Shown here: in pieces, positions 26,764-36,069 of the stretch
Position numbering within the stretch: the stretch's first letter is position 1
Layout: each line of letters begins with the position of its first letter
From: Candidatus Pacearchaeota archaeon
GTDB lineage: Archaea > Nanobdellota > Nanobdellia > Pacearchaeales > GW2011-AR1
Reading direction: 5' to 3'
Length of the DNA: 64,000 nucleotides
Assembly (NCBI GenBank): GCA_023144035.1
Contig: JAGLGM010000002.1
Span: 62,001-126,000, forward strand
Translations under genes and position numbers: made by a program
Notes under the pieces: model-generated
The model's database searches: none
What the model was told of the DNA's origin: nothing
The model's input: the letters and a program-made list of their open reading frames with translations, nothing else

Positions 26764-27750
26764 TTAAATCTCTCTATTCTTAATTTTCATATCAGATTTA
26801 TTCTTTCCTAAAACATAAGCCCTACTTCTTTCATGTTTATCTAATAACTTTAATCCAGTTTCTTTTACAAGTTTATTAACAAAAACCATCATTTCTTTAT
26901 CTGTAGGCATTCTTTCATATCCTAATCTTTGCCTTGCAAAACCTACACTCATATATCCTTTAACATGCACAAAAGTTGGTTTTGCTTTATTAATCAATTT
27001 TACATATTCCTTAATATGTTTATCTTCCATATTTAAATCCTTAACCAAATTCATTCTAATAACTGTCCTAGAATTTAAACCAGATAAAATTTCTAATGTT
27101 TCATTAAATTTTTCCCAAGCATTTTTTATAGAACTTTTATGAAATTTAAGATAAGATTTTTCATCAGTAGAATTAAGAGATACTGTTAATTGAGTTGGAA
27201 GTTGTTTTTTATTTGCAAGTTCTTTTATTTTTTCAGGATAAAGACCGTTAGTAACTAAAAAACTAGTTTTACCCCTTCTACGGATTTCAGCGATAAGATC
27301 TCCAATTTTAGGGTAAATAGTTGGTTCTCCTGAAAGAGATATTGAGAAATGCATAGGTTCTTGGGCTTCTTCCCATTTTTTCATGTTGGCTTTACTAACT
27401 GTTTTATGTTTAGTTTCTGGAAGAATTTTAAATCCTTCTAATAATTTTTTTTGCGCTTTAATACATCCATCAACAATTTCTTTTGGAGAATTAAGTTTAC
27501 CTTTCATTTTATCTCCAATTGTTAATTCAGTTGCTCTCCAACAATGCACACATTTATTTGGACACCACATTACTGCAGGAGTCATTTGACAACATAAATG
27601 AGATTTTACACCATAAAATTGTTGTTTAAAACAAAATCCTTCATCTCGAATAGATTTCTTAGTCCATCTACAAATTTGAATTGCAGAATGATTTCCAATT
27701 ATTTTGTAGTGTTGTTTTTCCAAAGTTTTTTTTACTTTTTCTGGTATCAT
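26764..27750 (-). CDS. tRNA 4-demethylwyosine synthase TYW1/Taw1-like (radical SAM)
   Basis: MWCPNKCVHCWR radical SAM motif, FSISLSGEPTIYPKIGDLI, TNGLYPE. Confidence 0.92.
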   Translation of the reverse strand: MIPEKVKKTLEKQHYKIIGNHSAIQICRWTKKSIRDEGFCFKQQFYGVKSHLCCQMTPAVMWCPNKCVHCWRATELTIGDKMKGKLNSPKEIVDGCIKAQKKLLEGFKILPETKHKTVSKANMKKWEEAQEPMHFSISLSGEPTIYPKIGDLIAEIRRRGKTSFLVTNGLYPEKIKELANKKQLPTQLTVSLNSTDEKSYLKFHKSSIKNAWEKFNETLEILSGLNSRTVIRMNLVKDLNMEDKHIKEYVKLINKAKPTFVHVKGYMSVGFARQRLGYERMPTDKEMMVFVNKLVKETGLKLLDKHERSRAYVLGKNKSDMKIKNREI

Positions 27751-27794
27751 AAAATCACAATAATTCTTTTAAATAAAAACCTTTTGTATTTTTT

Positions 27795-28184
27795 ATGAGT
27801 TTAGAGGAATTTTTTAAAAAGGCATCTGAAGAAAAGAAAATATTTAATTCAAAAGTTGATAAACAAAAAGAGATATATGAATCTAAAATTGATAATTTAA
27901 AGTTTTTAATTACTCTTGATTCAATTAAACAAAAAACTTTGAAAGATAATATTATTGCAGATTTAATAGCTGAGAAAAATAATTTGGATAAAGAAAAAAT
28001 AAAATTTCTTGATTATAATTTAAATGAGCTTAGGGTTTGGGTCCAAGATGAAACATTATATGTTGGTTATGATAATAAGAGAATTGTTATTTTCGAAGGG
28101 AATAAAGTAGGGTCTTTTTATAAAGAATTATGTGCAAGAGTACTAGAGAGAATTCCTATTCTTCAAGATAATCTTCCATTTTAG
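27795..28184 (+). CDS. Hypothetical protein
   Basis: 129-aa ORF, TATA-like element and shared upstream motif. Confidence 0.6.
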   Translation: MSLEEFFKKASEEKKIFNSKVDKQKEIYESKIDNLKFLITLDSIKQKTLKDNIIADLIAEKNNLDKEKIKFLDYNLNELRVWVQDETLYVGYDNKRIVIFEGNKVGSFYKELCARVLERIPILQDNLPF

Positions 28185-28188
28185 TTTT

Positions 28189-29613
28189 TTAGAAAAAACT
28201 AATTACCCATAAAACCATAAGCAGGAATAATAAAAATAAGAAAAATTGAGTTACAAATTTAAATGTTTTTTCTGCTTTAACTTTACTTTTTGTTAATCCT
28301 AAAATAGTTAGATAAAAGAACCTTCCACCATCAAGGCCTCCAACAGGAAGCATATTGAATAAAGCAACTAATAAATTAATAAGGGCAATCCACCAAAATA
28401 AATTATAAAAAAACCAAGCTGCTTCAAATTTATCTTCATAATAAATATTTGATTTTTTAAAAGAAGAAATAAAATCTACAATTTTTCCCATTGCCCCTGA
28501 TCTTGCTGTATCTCTAAATCCAACACCAAGATATCCTGAACCTTCTTCATTAGGATTTTCTCCCAATTCAATTTCATAACTATTAGTATTTTCTTCAACA
28601 AAAGTTTCTATTGTAATATTATCTCCAGCAGAATATTTTGAAAGCTCATCTTGAAAAACTTCTAAACTAGTAATTTGCACACCATTAATATTTGTTATCG
28701 CACCTTTTAATCCACTATTTATAGCAGGTGAATCATAATACAAGAAAGTGTAATTATATATTTCTCCTTGGATATCTAAGAATTCTTTAGTAGAAACATA
28801 ATTATTATCTTCTGTCTGAATTTTATTTAAACCCTCTTCATTTATTAAATTAGAGATCTTTTCAAAAGTAGTATTTGTAAGAGCCACACCATTAACCATT
28901 GTAATTGATTCTATTCCCACCACATCATAAGCATAATCATCAAAGATTAATCCTGATGGAGCAAAAGACAATGAAAAGAATAAACCCATTATAATAAAAA
29001 AGAAAATAGCTGTAAGCACATTTGCAAAGGTTCCTGCAGATAATACAGCCATTTGTGAAAAGTTACTTTTACTTTTCATATCTTTTTCATCTTGTTCAAC
29101 AAAGGCACCTAAAAAAGCAGGAAAATATTTAAAAAAAGCAAACCCAGTTGATTTGATTTTAATATTATATCTTTTCATAAAAATACCATGAGAAAATTCA
29201 TGGATTGTTGCAACAACTATTATTGCTAAGATAAAGACAACAAAGTAAAATGTTGGGAACATTCCTTTTATCCCAGGTAGTTCAGTAAAATAAGGAACTA
29301 AAGGCATTATAGGAGGGACTTTAATTGACCTCACAACTTCAGGATATGCAATGTAAATATAAATGACTTTTCCAACCAAATAAAGCATACTTGTCATTAA
29401 AATATACCCTAACCCTATAGAAATATAACTTAGAAATTTTATAGTTTTTTTATATTTGCTCCCTACATGGTTAATAAGTTTTATACCCCATTTTGTTTTA
29501 TATAGGATAAGCGAACCTTCTTTTTTTAGATTTTCTCCTTTTTTGTAAAGGAAAAAACCAATAAATACTAAGAACAAAACCATGAAACTTAAATCATATA
29601 TTATAAAATTCAT
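28189..29613 (-). CDS. M50-family site-2-protease-like membrane metalloprotease with PDZ-like segment
   Basis: TIHEFSHG (HExxH), NMLPVGGLDGGRFF. Confidence 0.9.
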   Translation of the reverse strand: MNFIIYDLSFMVLFLVFIGFFLYKKGENLKKEGSLILYKTKWGIKLINHVGSKYKKTIKFLSYISIGLGYILMTSMLYLVGKVIYIYIAYPEVVRSIKVPPIMPLVPYFTELPGIKGMFPTFYFVVFILAIIVVATIHEFSHGIFMKRYNIKIKSTGFAFFKYFPAFLGAFVEQDEKDMKSKSNFSQMAVLSAGTFANVLTAIFFFIIMGLFFSLSFAPSGLIFDDYAYDVVGIESITMVNGVALTNTTFEKISNLINEEGLNKIQTEDNNYVSTKEFLDIQGEIYNYTFLYYDSPAINSGLKGAITNINGVQITSLEVFQDELSKYSAGDNITIETFVEENTNSYEIELGENPNEEGSGYLGVGFRDTARSGAMGKIVDFISSFKKSNIYYEDKFEAAWFFYNLFWWIALINLLVALFNMLPVGGLDGGRFFYLTILGLTKSKVKAEKTFKFVTQFFLFLLFLLMVLWVISFF

Positions 29614-29654
29614 TTTACCACCTTAATTAGTATAATTTAAATTAGTTTAAAAAA

Positions 29655-29816
29655 CTACTTCTTTTTTAAAGGACGAAATGCATTTTTTTTACACTTTCTA
29701 CATTTAACTTTTCCTTTAAGAATTTTTTGAGGATCAGATCTAACTTTTGTTTGACATTTTTTACAAACAAATATGTTCTTGAATATTCTATCTTGTGCTT
29801 CTTTTATTTTTGCCAT
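29655..29816 (-). CDS. Ribosomal protein eL40
   Basis: Hand translation (absent from ORF track): MAKIKEAQDRIFKNIFVCKKCQTKVRSDPQKILKGKVKCRKCKKNAFRPLKKK*. Confidence 0.88.
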   Translation of the reverse strand: MAKIKEAQDRIFKNIFVCKKCQTKVRSDPQKILKGKVKCRKCKKNAFRPLKKK

Positions 29817-29868
29817 GTTTATATTTTTCTCTCGTTTGGTTCGTTAGAGACGAGCGAATGAAAACTTA

Positions 29869-30255
29869 TTAAAGTTTTCTTTTTGTGATTTTTTCACCTT
29901 CAACATCCCAATATTCTACATTTGAGTTTTCTTCTAATTCAGATTTAATTTCATCTGAACAAGGAATTTCTAATGTTTCAAAACTTTCTGAATCCATAAT
30001 GCTAATTTTATCTCCTATTGAAAGTACTTGCCCTTTTCTTTTATCAACTAAAGGAACTTCGAATCTTTCATGCCCTGGAACAACAAAAACTTTTTTTTGT
30101 CCTGTGATTATACCTATAGCTTCTATCCTACATTTAGCATGTCCATGTTTACCAGTCTTGCTAATGTCAATACTTCTTACAGTACAAGGCACATCATCTA
30201 CAATTAAATTTGTACCTACTTTTGCTTCAGTGGCATTAATAATCTTTAAAACCAT
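29869..30255 (-). CDS. Translation factor aIF5A
   Basis: DISKTGKHGHAKCRIEAIGI hypusination loop. Confidence 0.95.
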   Translation of the reverse strand: MVLKIINATEAKVGTNLIVDDVPCTVRSIDISKTGKHGHAKCRIEAIGIITGQKKVFVVPGHERFEVPLVDKRKGQVLSIGDKISIMDSESFETLEIPCSDEIKSELEENSNVEYWDVEGEKITKRKL

Positions 30256-30305
30256 AATACATTCAAAAAAAATAGATTTATAAACATTTTTAATTAGGAA
30301 ATTAG

Positions 30306-30989
30306 ATGAAACTTCAGAAAAAAGATTTTATTGAGATAGAATTTACAGCAAAAGTAAAAGATGGAGAAATTTTTGATTCAAATATAAAAGAAGATTTAGA
30401 AGGAAAAGATATTAAAACAGACATTAAACCTTTTACTTTTTGTCTAGGAGAAAATATGTTTCTTCAAGGAGTTGAGGATTTTTTAATAGGAAAAGAGATT
30501 GGAGAATATAAAATTGAATTATCTTCGGAAAAAGCATTTGGAAAAAGAGATCCAAATTTAGTACAAATGATGCCTCTTAAAATATTCATAGAACAAAAGG
30601 TAAATCCTCTTCCAGGAGTCATGTTTAATTTTGATGGGAGAATAGGTAAGATATTAACTGTTACAGGAGGAAGAGTAATGGTTGATTTTAATAATCCAAT
30701 TGCTGGAAAAGATGTTGAATATAAAATAAAGGTCTTAAAAAAAGTTGAAGATTTAAATGAGAAAATAAAAGCATTAATTGAGTTCTTATTTAAAAGAGAT
30801 TTGAAATTTGAAGTTAAAGATAAGAAGTTAATAATTGAAGTAGAAAAACCAATGAGACAATTTGTTGAAATGTTTGCGATTAAATTTAAAGAGATTTTTG
30901 ATTTAGATTTAGAAGTTAAAGATATAGAAGAGAAGAAAGTTGAGAAAGAAAAAAGCAAAGTAATTGAAGACGATAAACAAAAAGAATAA
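30306..30989 (+). CDS. FKBP-type peptidyl-prolyl isomerase (SlyD-like)
   Basis: IEFTAKVKDGEIFDSN...GENMFLQGVEDFLIGKEIGEYKIELSSEKAFGKRDPNLVQ. Confidence 0.9.
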   Translation: MKLQKKDFIEIEFTAKVKDGEIFDSNIKEDLEGKDIKTDIKPFTFCLGENMFLQGVEDFLIGKEIGEYKIELSSEKAFGKRDPNLVQMMPLKIFIEQKVNPLPGVMFNFDGRIGKILTVTGGRVMVDFNNPIAGKDVEYKIKVLKKVEDLNEKIKALIEFLFKRDLKFEVKDKKLIIEVEKPMRQFVEMFAIKFKEIFDLDLEVKDIEEKKVEKEKSKVIEDDKQKE

Positions 30990-31018
30990 TTTATATAATA
31001 CTCTCTTTTAATTAGTTT

Positions 31019-31273
31019 ATGAGGTTACATTTAATAAAAAAACAGGTTTTGATTCTTTTAGTTTTCTCTGTTTTAATTTCTATTACATCAATAATCCATG
31101 GTATATTTTTTGATTTAGATTTTACACAAATAAAAAGATTAACTTTAGAAGGTTTGGTTTTGACTTTGTTAATTATTTTTCCTGCAATTCTTTTTTTAGA
31201 ATGGGTTTTTGATTTAAACAACAAAAAGAAGTTTGAAGAAATTGAAAGAAAATTAAAGAAATTAAAAAATTAA
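31019..31273 (+). CDS. Small hypothetical membrane protein
   Basis: Two TM-like segments. Confidence 0.5.
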   Translation: MRLHLIKKQVLILLVFSVLISITSIIHGIFFDLDFTQIKRLTLEGLVLTLLIIFPAILFLEWVFDLNNKKKFEEIERKLKKLKN

Positions 31274-31918
31274 TCACAATCCAATAATTTTTTTAATTAC
31301 ATTTTTAAATTTTCTATAAAATTTATCATTTCTATTTTCAACATAATCTAATTTTCTTTTTTTCAACTTTTCTTCCCACAAACCAAGGTGTCCATAAATA
31401 GATTCTTTAAGATTATACCATTTTTCTGGAAAATCTTTTCCAGGTTCTCTTGTATTTACTTTTTTAACTTTTACAAATTTTGGAAATCTATGATCTCTTT
31501 TTGCTTTTCTAATTAATTCTCTATATTCTAAATAATGTTCTGGAAAAGTTACAATTCCAACTCTTTCGCCCCCTTTTAACATCTTTCCTAATTTAAGAAT
31601 ATCTTCTTCACTGTCTTTACCCTTCATAATATAAACTTTTTTTATGTTTCCTTCCCTTCTTTCAAATTCTTTTATTGTAGTTTGTTTTCTTTTTTTCAAC
31701 AATCCTTCAGAACCATCTGGAATTAAGAGGTAATCTAAACTCTTTTTACTTGTAAAAATTAAAATTGAAGCTAATAAAAGCCCAATTACAATCAAATTTA
31801 GAGGAAGAAAATTCATGTTAAAATTATCTTTTATAATGTTTCCTGTAACACTAAATTTTTCAAAAAAGAAAACAATAAAAGCAAGAATTAATAATATAAA
31901 ACCACTTATTTTTTTCAT
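31274..31918 (-). CDS. Membrane-anchored hypothetical protein (possibly DUF218/YdcF-like)
   Basis: N-terminal TMs, then soluble domain GIVTFPEHYLEYRELIRKA...ESIYGHLGLWEEK; family tentative. Confidence 0.5.
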   Translation of the reverse strand: MKKISGFILLILAFIVFFFEKFSVTGNIIKDNFNMNFLPLNLIVIGLLLASILIFTSKKSLDYLLIPDGSEGLLKKRKQTTIKEFERREGNIKKVYIMKGKDSEEDILKLGKMLKGGERVGIVTFPEHYLEYRELIRKAKRDHRFPKFVKVKKVNTREPGKDFPEKWYNLKESIYGHLGLWEEKLKKRKLDYVENRNDKFYRKFKNVIKKIIGL

Positions 31919-32076
31919 AAATTAATTAATAAGAACCCCTATAAAAATTTAATTACTCTAAAAAATCACAATAATTCTTTATGCGAGAGACTACTACGAG
32001 CATTTTAATTTATAATTAAAAGAATTAGTGAATTTACCACAATAATTCTTATAAAGCATTACAAACTCTTTTAGTT

Positions 32077-33195
32077 ATGGATGATAATTATTCGTCAAAT
32101 GAAAGAAATATTTCTCAAGAAGTACATTCAGATTTATCACCTGAATTAAGATCTATTGACCAAGAATTAGCAGAATTATTAAAGAAACAAACAGCAAAGA
32201 TAAAAGTTATAGGTGTTGGAGGTGGAGGTGGAAATTCTCTAAGTAGAATGAGGGAAATAGGAATTAAAGGCGGAGAACTTATAGCTATTAATACAGATGC
32301 ACAAGATTTATTATATACTAATGCAGATCAAAAAATTCTTATTGGAAGAGAATTAACTCAAGGTTTAGGGGCAGGAAGTAATCCAAAAGTTGGGGCAGAA
32401 GCAGCAAGAGAATCAGAATCAGAAATCAAAAAGAAAATTTCAGGAAGTGATATGATATTTATAACATGTGGTTTAGGGGGAGGAACAGGTACAGGGGCAG
32501 CTCCAGTTGTTGCAGGTTTAGCAAAGAAACAAGGAGCTTTAACAATAGGGGTTGTAACTTTGCCTTTTACAATTGAAGGAAGAAAAAGATTAGAAAATGC
32601 ATCAGATGGTTTAGAAAGAATGGAAGCTGTTGTTGATACTTTAATAGTGATTCCTAATGATAAACTTTTAGAATTAGCACCAGAATTACCTTTACACACA
32701 GCATTTAAGATTGCAGACGAGATTTTAACAAATGCAGTTAAAGGAATAACAGAACTTGTGACAACAAATGGGCTTGTTAATTTAGATTTTGCAGATGTAA
32801 GGGCTGTAATGCTTGATGGAGGGGTTTCATTAATTGGAATGGGTGAATCAGATAGTGCCCAAAGAGCAATTGAAGCTGTTGAAAAAGCAATTCAAAATCC
32901 ACTTTTAGATGTTGATATTTCAGATGCAAGTGGTGCTTTAGTAAATGTTATTGGAGGGCCAGATATGAGTCTTGATGAATATAAAATTATAATTGAAACA
33001 ATAGGAGAAAGATTAGATCCAAACGCAAAATTAATTGGAGGAGCACATATTGCAGATGATATGGAGAAATCAATTAGGGTTTTATTAATAGTTACAGGTG
33101 TTAAAAGCGCACAAATTCTTGGGCATGGAGAGTCTTTAGAGTCTATAAAGCATGGTGAGATAGAGGATGAATTAGGAATTGAATTTTTTGAATAA
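32077..33195 (+). CDS. ftsZ: Cell division protein FtsZ
   Basis: VIGVGGGGGNSLSRM, GLGGGTGTGAAPVVA tubulin signature. Confidence 0.97.
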   Translation: MDDNYSSNERNISQEVHSDLSPELRSIDQELAELLKKQTAKIKVIGVGGGGGNSLSRMREIGIKGGELIAINTDAQDLLYTNADQKILIGRELTQGLGAGSNPKVGAEAARESESEIKKKISGSDMIFITCGLGGGTGTGAAPVVAGLAKKQGALTIGVVTLPFTIEGRKRLENASDGLERMEAVVDTLIVIPNDKLLELAPELPLHTAFKIADEILTNAVKGITELVTTNGLVNLDFADVRAVMLDGGVSLIGMGESDSAQRAIEAVEKAIQNPLLDVDISDASGALVNVIGGPDMSLDEYKIIIETIGERLDPNAKLIGGAHIADDMEKSIRVLLIVTGVKSAQILGHGESLESIKHGEIEDELGIEFFE

Positions 33196-33493
33196 AATGG
33201 AAAAAAGATTAAAAACTTTGATAATTGAAGATTACAAAAAGGCTTTTGAAAATTTAGATGATATAGTTTCAGGAAAAAGATTAAATGGTTTTGTATTAAA
33301 ACCAAACCAATATCTAACTCCTTCTATATTAATTAAAGATTATTCTTTAGAAGACCCTTATGGAGAATTTGCTCATTATAACTTAATATGTGAAAATCTT
33401 GAAAAAATGTTAGCAGGAGAAGAAGTAAAATATATGGGAAGATTTAGAGATGCCTCACCAGAAATTCTAAATCTTATGACTAGAACAGCTTGA
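33179..33493 (+). CDS. Hypothetical protein overlapping ftsZ 3' end
   Basis: 104-aa ORF downstream of ftsZ. Confidence 0.5.
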   Translation: MNFLNKMEKRLKTLIIEDYKKAFENLDDIVSGKRLNGFVLKPNQYLTPSILIKDYSLEDPYGEFAHYNLICENLEKMLAGEEVKYMGRFRDASPEILNLMTRTA

Positions 33494-33744
33494 ATAAAAT
33501 GAGTATAAAATATGATTTAGCAGTAAAAGTTATTGATGATTTAGTTGAAAAAGGAGAGGAATTTTCTTTAAAAGAAACTACTGAAAAAATAGATAATCAA
33601 AGATTGTTTTATAAGGTTGTTTCAAGAATTATTCGTAAAAATTATTTAAGAAAATTAGATAAATTAGGAGTTGTTAAATATTTTCCTCATAAGAAAAAAT
33701 ATATTAAATTTAATGAAGGGTTAGAAGAAACTTTAGAAAAATAG
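33490..33744 (+). CDS. Hypothetical, possible winged-helix
   Basis: 84-aa ORF directly following the previous one. Confidence 0.45.
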   Translation: MNKMSIKYDLAVKVIDDLVEKGEEFSLKETTEKIDNQRLFYKVVSRIIRKNYLRKLDKLGVVKYFPHKKKYIKFNEGLEETLEK

Positions 33745-33796
33745 AGCATCCTTTAGATTAAATAAACCTTAAAAACCCTTAACATTTCTTTTAATT

Positions 33797-33976
33797 ATGA
33801 AATCATTTACAAAAACAAGATCATTTTTACTAAAATGTAAACGTGTTTGGCTTACTTTAAAAAAACCAAGCAAACAAGAATTTGAACAAATTACAAAAGT
33901 ATCTGCAATAGGAATTCTTGTTTTAGGTTTATTAGGATTTTTAATTTCAATGATTATGAAATTATTTCTTCAATAA
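33797..33976 (+). CDS. secE: SecE/Sec61 gamma
   Basis: Hand translation (absent from ORF track): MKSFTKTRSFLLKCKRVWLTLKKPSKQEFEQITKVSAIGILVLGLLGFLISMIMKLFLQ*; precedes Spt5. Confidence 0.88.
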   Translation: MKSFTKTRSFLLKCKRVWLTLKKPSKQEFEQITKVSAIGILVLGLLGFLISMIMKLFLQ

Positions 33977-34052
33977 CAAATTTTATAAACTCAAATTATC
34001 AACTAATTATATCTATTCCTAAATAATTAAGGAGTAGTTGGAACAAAACAAA

Positions 34053-34508
34053 ATGATTTTTATTATTAAAGTAACAACAAACAAAGAAGAGAGAGCAGTA
34101 GATATGATCTCTGAGAGAATTGGAAAAAAGGAAATTAATGCATATTCTGTTTCAAGACCTCATGGTTTAAGAGGATATATTCTTTTAGAAGCAGAAGATA
34201 GAGATTCAGCAGAAGAATCTGTTTTTAATTTACCCTATGTTAAAGGAATTATTGGAAAAACAATTGGCTATGAAGAAATAAAAAATATGATTGAACCTTC
34301 TGCAACATCTGTAACAATAAAAAATGGAGATCTTGTTGAAATTCTTTCAGAACCTTTCAAAAAAGAAAAAGCAAAAGTTCTAAGAATTGATAAACAAAAA
34401 TCAGAAGTAGTTGTTAGTTTACTTGGAGCTGTTGTTCCATTGCCAGTTACAATTAAATTAGATAATGTTAAAGTAATAAGAAGAGAAGAAGGAGAAGAAG
34501 AAATATGA
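34053..34508 (+). CDS. Transcription factor Spt5/NusG
   Basis: FIIKVTTNKEERAVDMI..., KNGDLVEILSEPFKKEKAKVLRID; start chosen at MIFIIK. Confidence 0.93.
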   Translation: MIFIIKVTTNKEERAVDMISERIGKKEINAYSVSRPHGLRGYILLEAEDRDSAEESVFNLPYVKGIIGKTIGYEEIKNMIEPSATSVTIKNGDLVEILSEPFKKEKAKVLRIDKQKSEVVVSLLGAVVPLPVTIKLDNVKVIRREEGEEEI

Positions 34509-35170
34509 TAATCAAACTTTTAGTTGATGGCGGAGACATGAAACCAGGACCTGCACTTAGTCAAAAATTAGGGCCCTTAGGTATGAACATGGGTGAAATA
34601 ATTTCTAAAATTAATGATTCTACAAAAGATATGAAAGGATTAAAAGTTCCAGTAGAAGTAGATGTTAATCCTACAACAAAAGAATTTAGTGTACAAGTTT
34701 TTTCTCCACCTGTTTCAGAATTATTAAAAAAAGAATTAGGAATAGAAAAAGGTTCTGGAGAACAAAGTAAAGTTCAAGTTGCAAATGCATCTATAGAACA
34801 AATAATTTCTGTAGCTAAAACAAAACTTCAAAATTTATTAGCTAAAGATCTTAAAGCAGCTGTTAAATCAGTTGTTGGAACATGTGTAAGTTTAGGAATA
34901 TTAATTGAGAGTAAATCTCCAGTAGAAATTGAACAAGAAATTAACAATGGAAAATATGATAAAGAAATTCAAGAAGAAAAAACAGAGACTTCTGAAGAAA
35001 AAAAAGCAGAATTAAAAAAATATTTTGAAGAACTTAGGGAAGAACAAGAGAAAATAATCAAACAAGAAAAAGCAGCTAAAGAAGCTGAGGCAGAGAAAAA
35101 GGAAGAAACTGAAACTGAGGAGAAACCTTCTGAAGAAAGTAAAGAAGAAAGTAAAGAAGAAAAGAAATAG
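34505..35170 (+). CDS. Ribosomal protein uL11 with acidic tail
   Basis: LVDGGDMKPGPALSQKLGPLGMNMGEIISKIN; VVGTCVSLGILIESKSP. Confidence 0.95.
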   Translation: MIIKLLVDGGDMKPGPALSQKLGPLGMNMGEIISKINDSTKDMKGLKVPVEVDVNPTTKEFSVQVFSPPVSELLKKELGIEKGSGEQSKVQVANASIEQIISVAKTKLQNLLAKDLKAAVKSVVGTCVSLGILIESKSPVEIEQEINNGKYDKEIQEEKTETSEEKKAELKKYFEELREEQEKIIKQEKAAKEAEAEKKEETETEEKPSEESKEESKEEKK

Positions 35171-35183
35171 CTTTATAAATTCC
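35171..35183 (+). promoter_or_regulatory. TATA-like promoter for tRNA-Pro
   Basis: CTTTATAAATTCC about 25-30 nt before tRNA 5' end. Confidence 0.5.
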
Positions 35184-35202
35184 TATGGCCCTTAATTTCT
35201 AA

Positions 35203-35276
35203 GGGGCTGTGGGCCAGTTTGGTTAAGCTTCCAGGTTTGGGACTTGGTGACCCCGGTTCAAATCCGGGCAGCCCCA
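35203..35276 (+). tRNA. tRNA-Pro (anticodon UGG)
   Basis: GGGGCTG/CAGCCCC acceptor, anticodon arm CCAGG-TTTGGGA-CTTGG, T-arm CCCGG-TTCAAAT-CCGGG. Confidence 0.93.
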
Positions 35277-35285
35277 TTTATTAAA

Positions 35286-35504
35286 ATGACTTCAAAATCA
35301 AAAAAAACAAAAGCAGCAGGACGTTTTGGCGCAAGGTATGGAAAAAAGGTTAGAGTAAAATTAGTTAAAGTAGAATCAAAACAAAGAGTAAAGCAAAAGT
35401 GTCCTTTTTGCGAAAAACTAGGAGCAAAAAGATTATCAAAAGGAATATGGAAATGTTCAAGATGCGATAAGAAATTTGCTGCAGGCACTTATTATTTAGA
35501 TTAA
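35286..35504 (+). CDS. Ribosomal protein eL43 (L37Ae)
   Basis: AGRFGARYGKKVR...CPFCEKLGAKRLSKGIWKCSRCDKKFAAGTYYLD; start chosen at MTSKSKK. Confidence 0.94.
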   Translation: MTSKSKKTKAAGRFGARYGKKVRVKLVKVESKQRVKQKCPFCEKLGAKRLSKGIWKCSRCDKKFAAGTYYLD

Positions 35505-35505
35505 A

Positions 35506-35643
35506 ATGGCAAACTATAAATGTTTCAAATGTGGAAAGAAAATTACTAGTACCAACCTTGATAAAAGATTTGTGTGTTCTTCTTGTGGAAGTAAAATATT
35601 TTACAAACCAAGAAATAAAGTAAAGAAAGTAAAAGCAGAGTGA
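35506..35643 (+). CDS. RNA polymerase subunit P (Rpo12)
   Basis: Hand translation (absent from ORF track): MANYKCFKCGKKITSTNLDKRFVCSSCGSKIFYKPRNKVKKVKAE*. Confidence 0.85.
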   Translation: MANYKCFKCGKKITSTNLDKRFVCSSCGSKIFYKPRNKVKKVKAE

Positions 35644-35694
35644 TTTTACAATAAAGATAAAAAGGATGAATCACAATAAAATTAGTTAAATAAA

Positions 35695-36012
35695 ATGGTA
35701 GAAAACAATAAAATTCAAGAAATGCAATTTTTAGAACAGAATTTTCAAAATCTTGTTCTACAAAAACAAGCTTTTCAAATGGAATTATCAGAAACTAATT
35801 CTGCTTTAAAAGAAATAGAAAAAGCAGGAGAAGAAGTATTTAAGATAATTGGGCAATTAATGATAAAATCTGATAAATCAAATATTAAAAAAGAATTAGA
35901 AGATAAGAAAAAAGTACTAGATTTAAGAGTTAATTCAATTGAAAAACAAGAAACTTCTTTAGCAAAACAATTAGAAAAACTTAGAGAAGAAGTTGTAAAA
36001 TCAGTAAAATAA
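35695..36012 (+). CDS. Prefoldin beta subunit
   Basis: Coiled-coil protein with central hairpin, archaeal operon position. Confidence 0.8.
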   Translation: MVENNKIQEMQFLEQNFQNLVLQKQAFQMELSETNSALKEIEKAGEEVFKIIGQLMIKSDKSNIKKELEDKKKVLDLRVNSIEKQETSLAKQLEKLREEVVKSVK

Positions 36013-36069
36013 ATAAACATTGCAAAAAAGTTACGAAATCTTTATAAATCTCAACAAGTTAAAATTGTT

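Noticed and set aside
30464-30958. 164-aa minus-strand ORF
   Set aside because: Antisense of the FKBP gene; Ser/Phe-rich shadow ORF.
32358-32699. 113-aa minus-strand ORF
   Set aside because: Antisense to the ftsZ tubulin-signature region; Pro/Ser-rich mirror translation.
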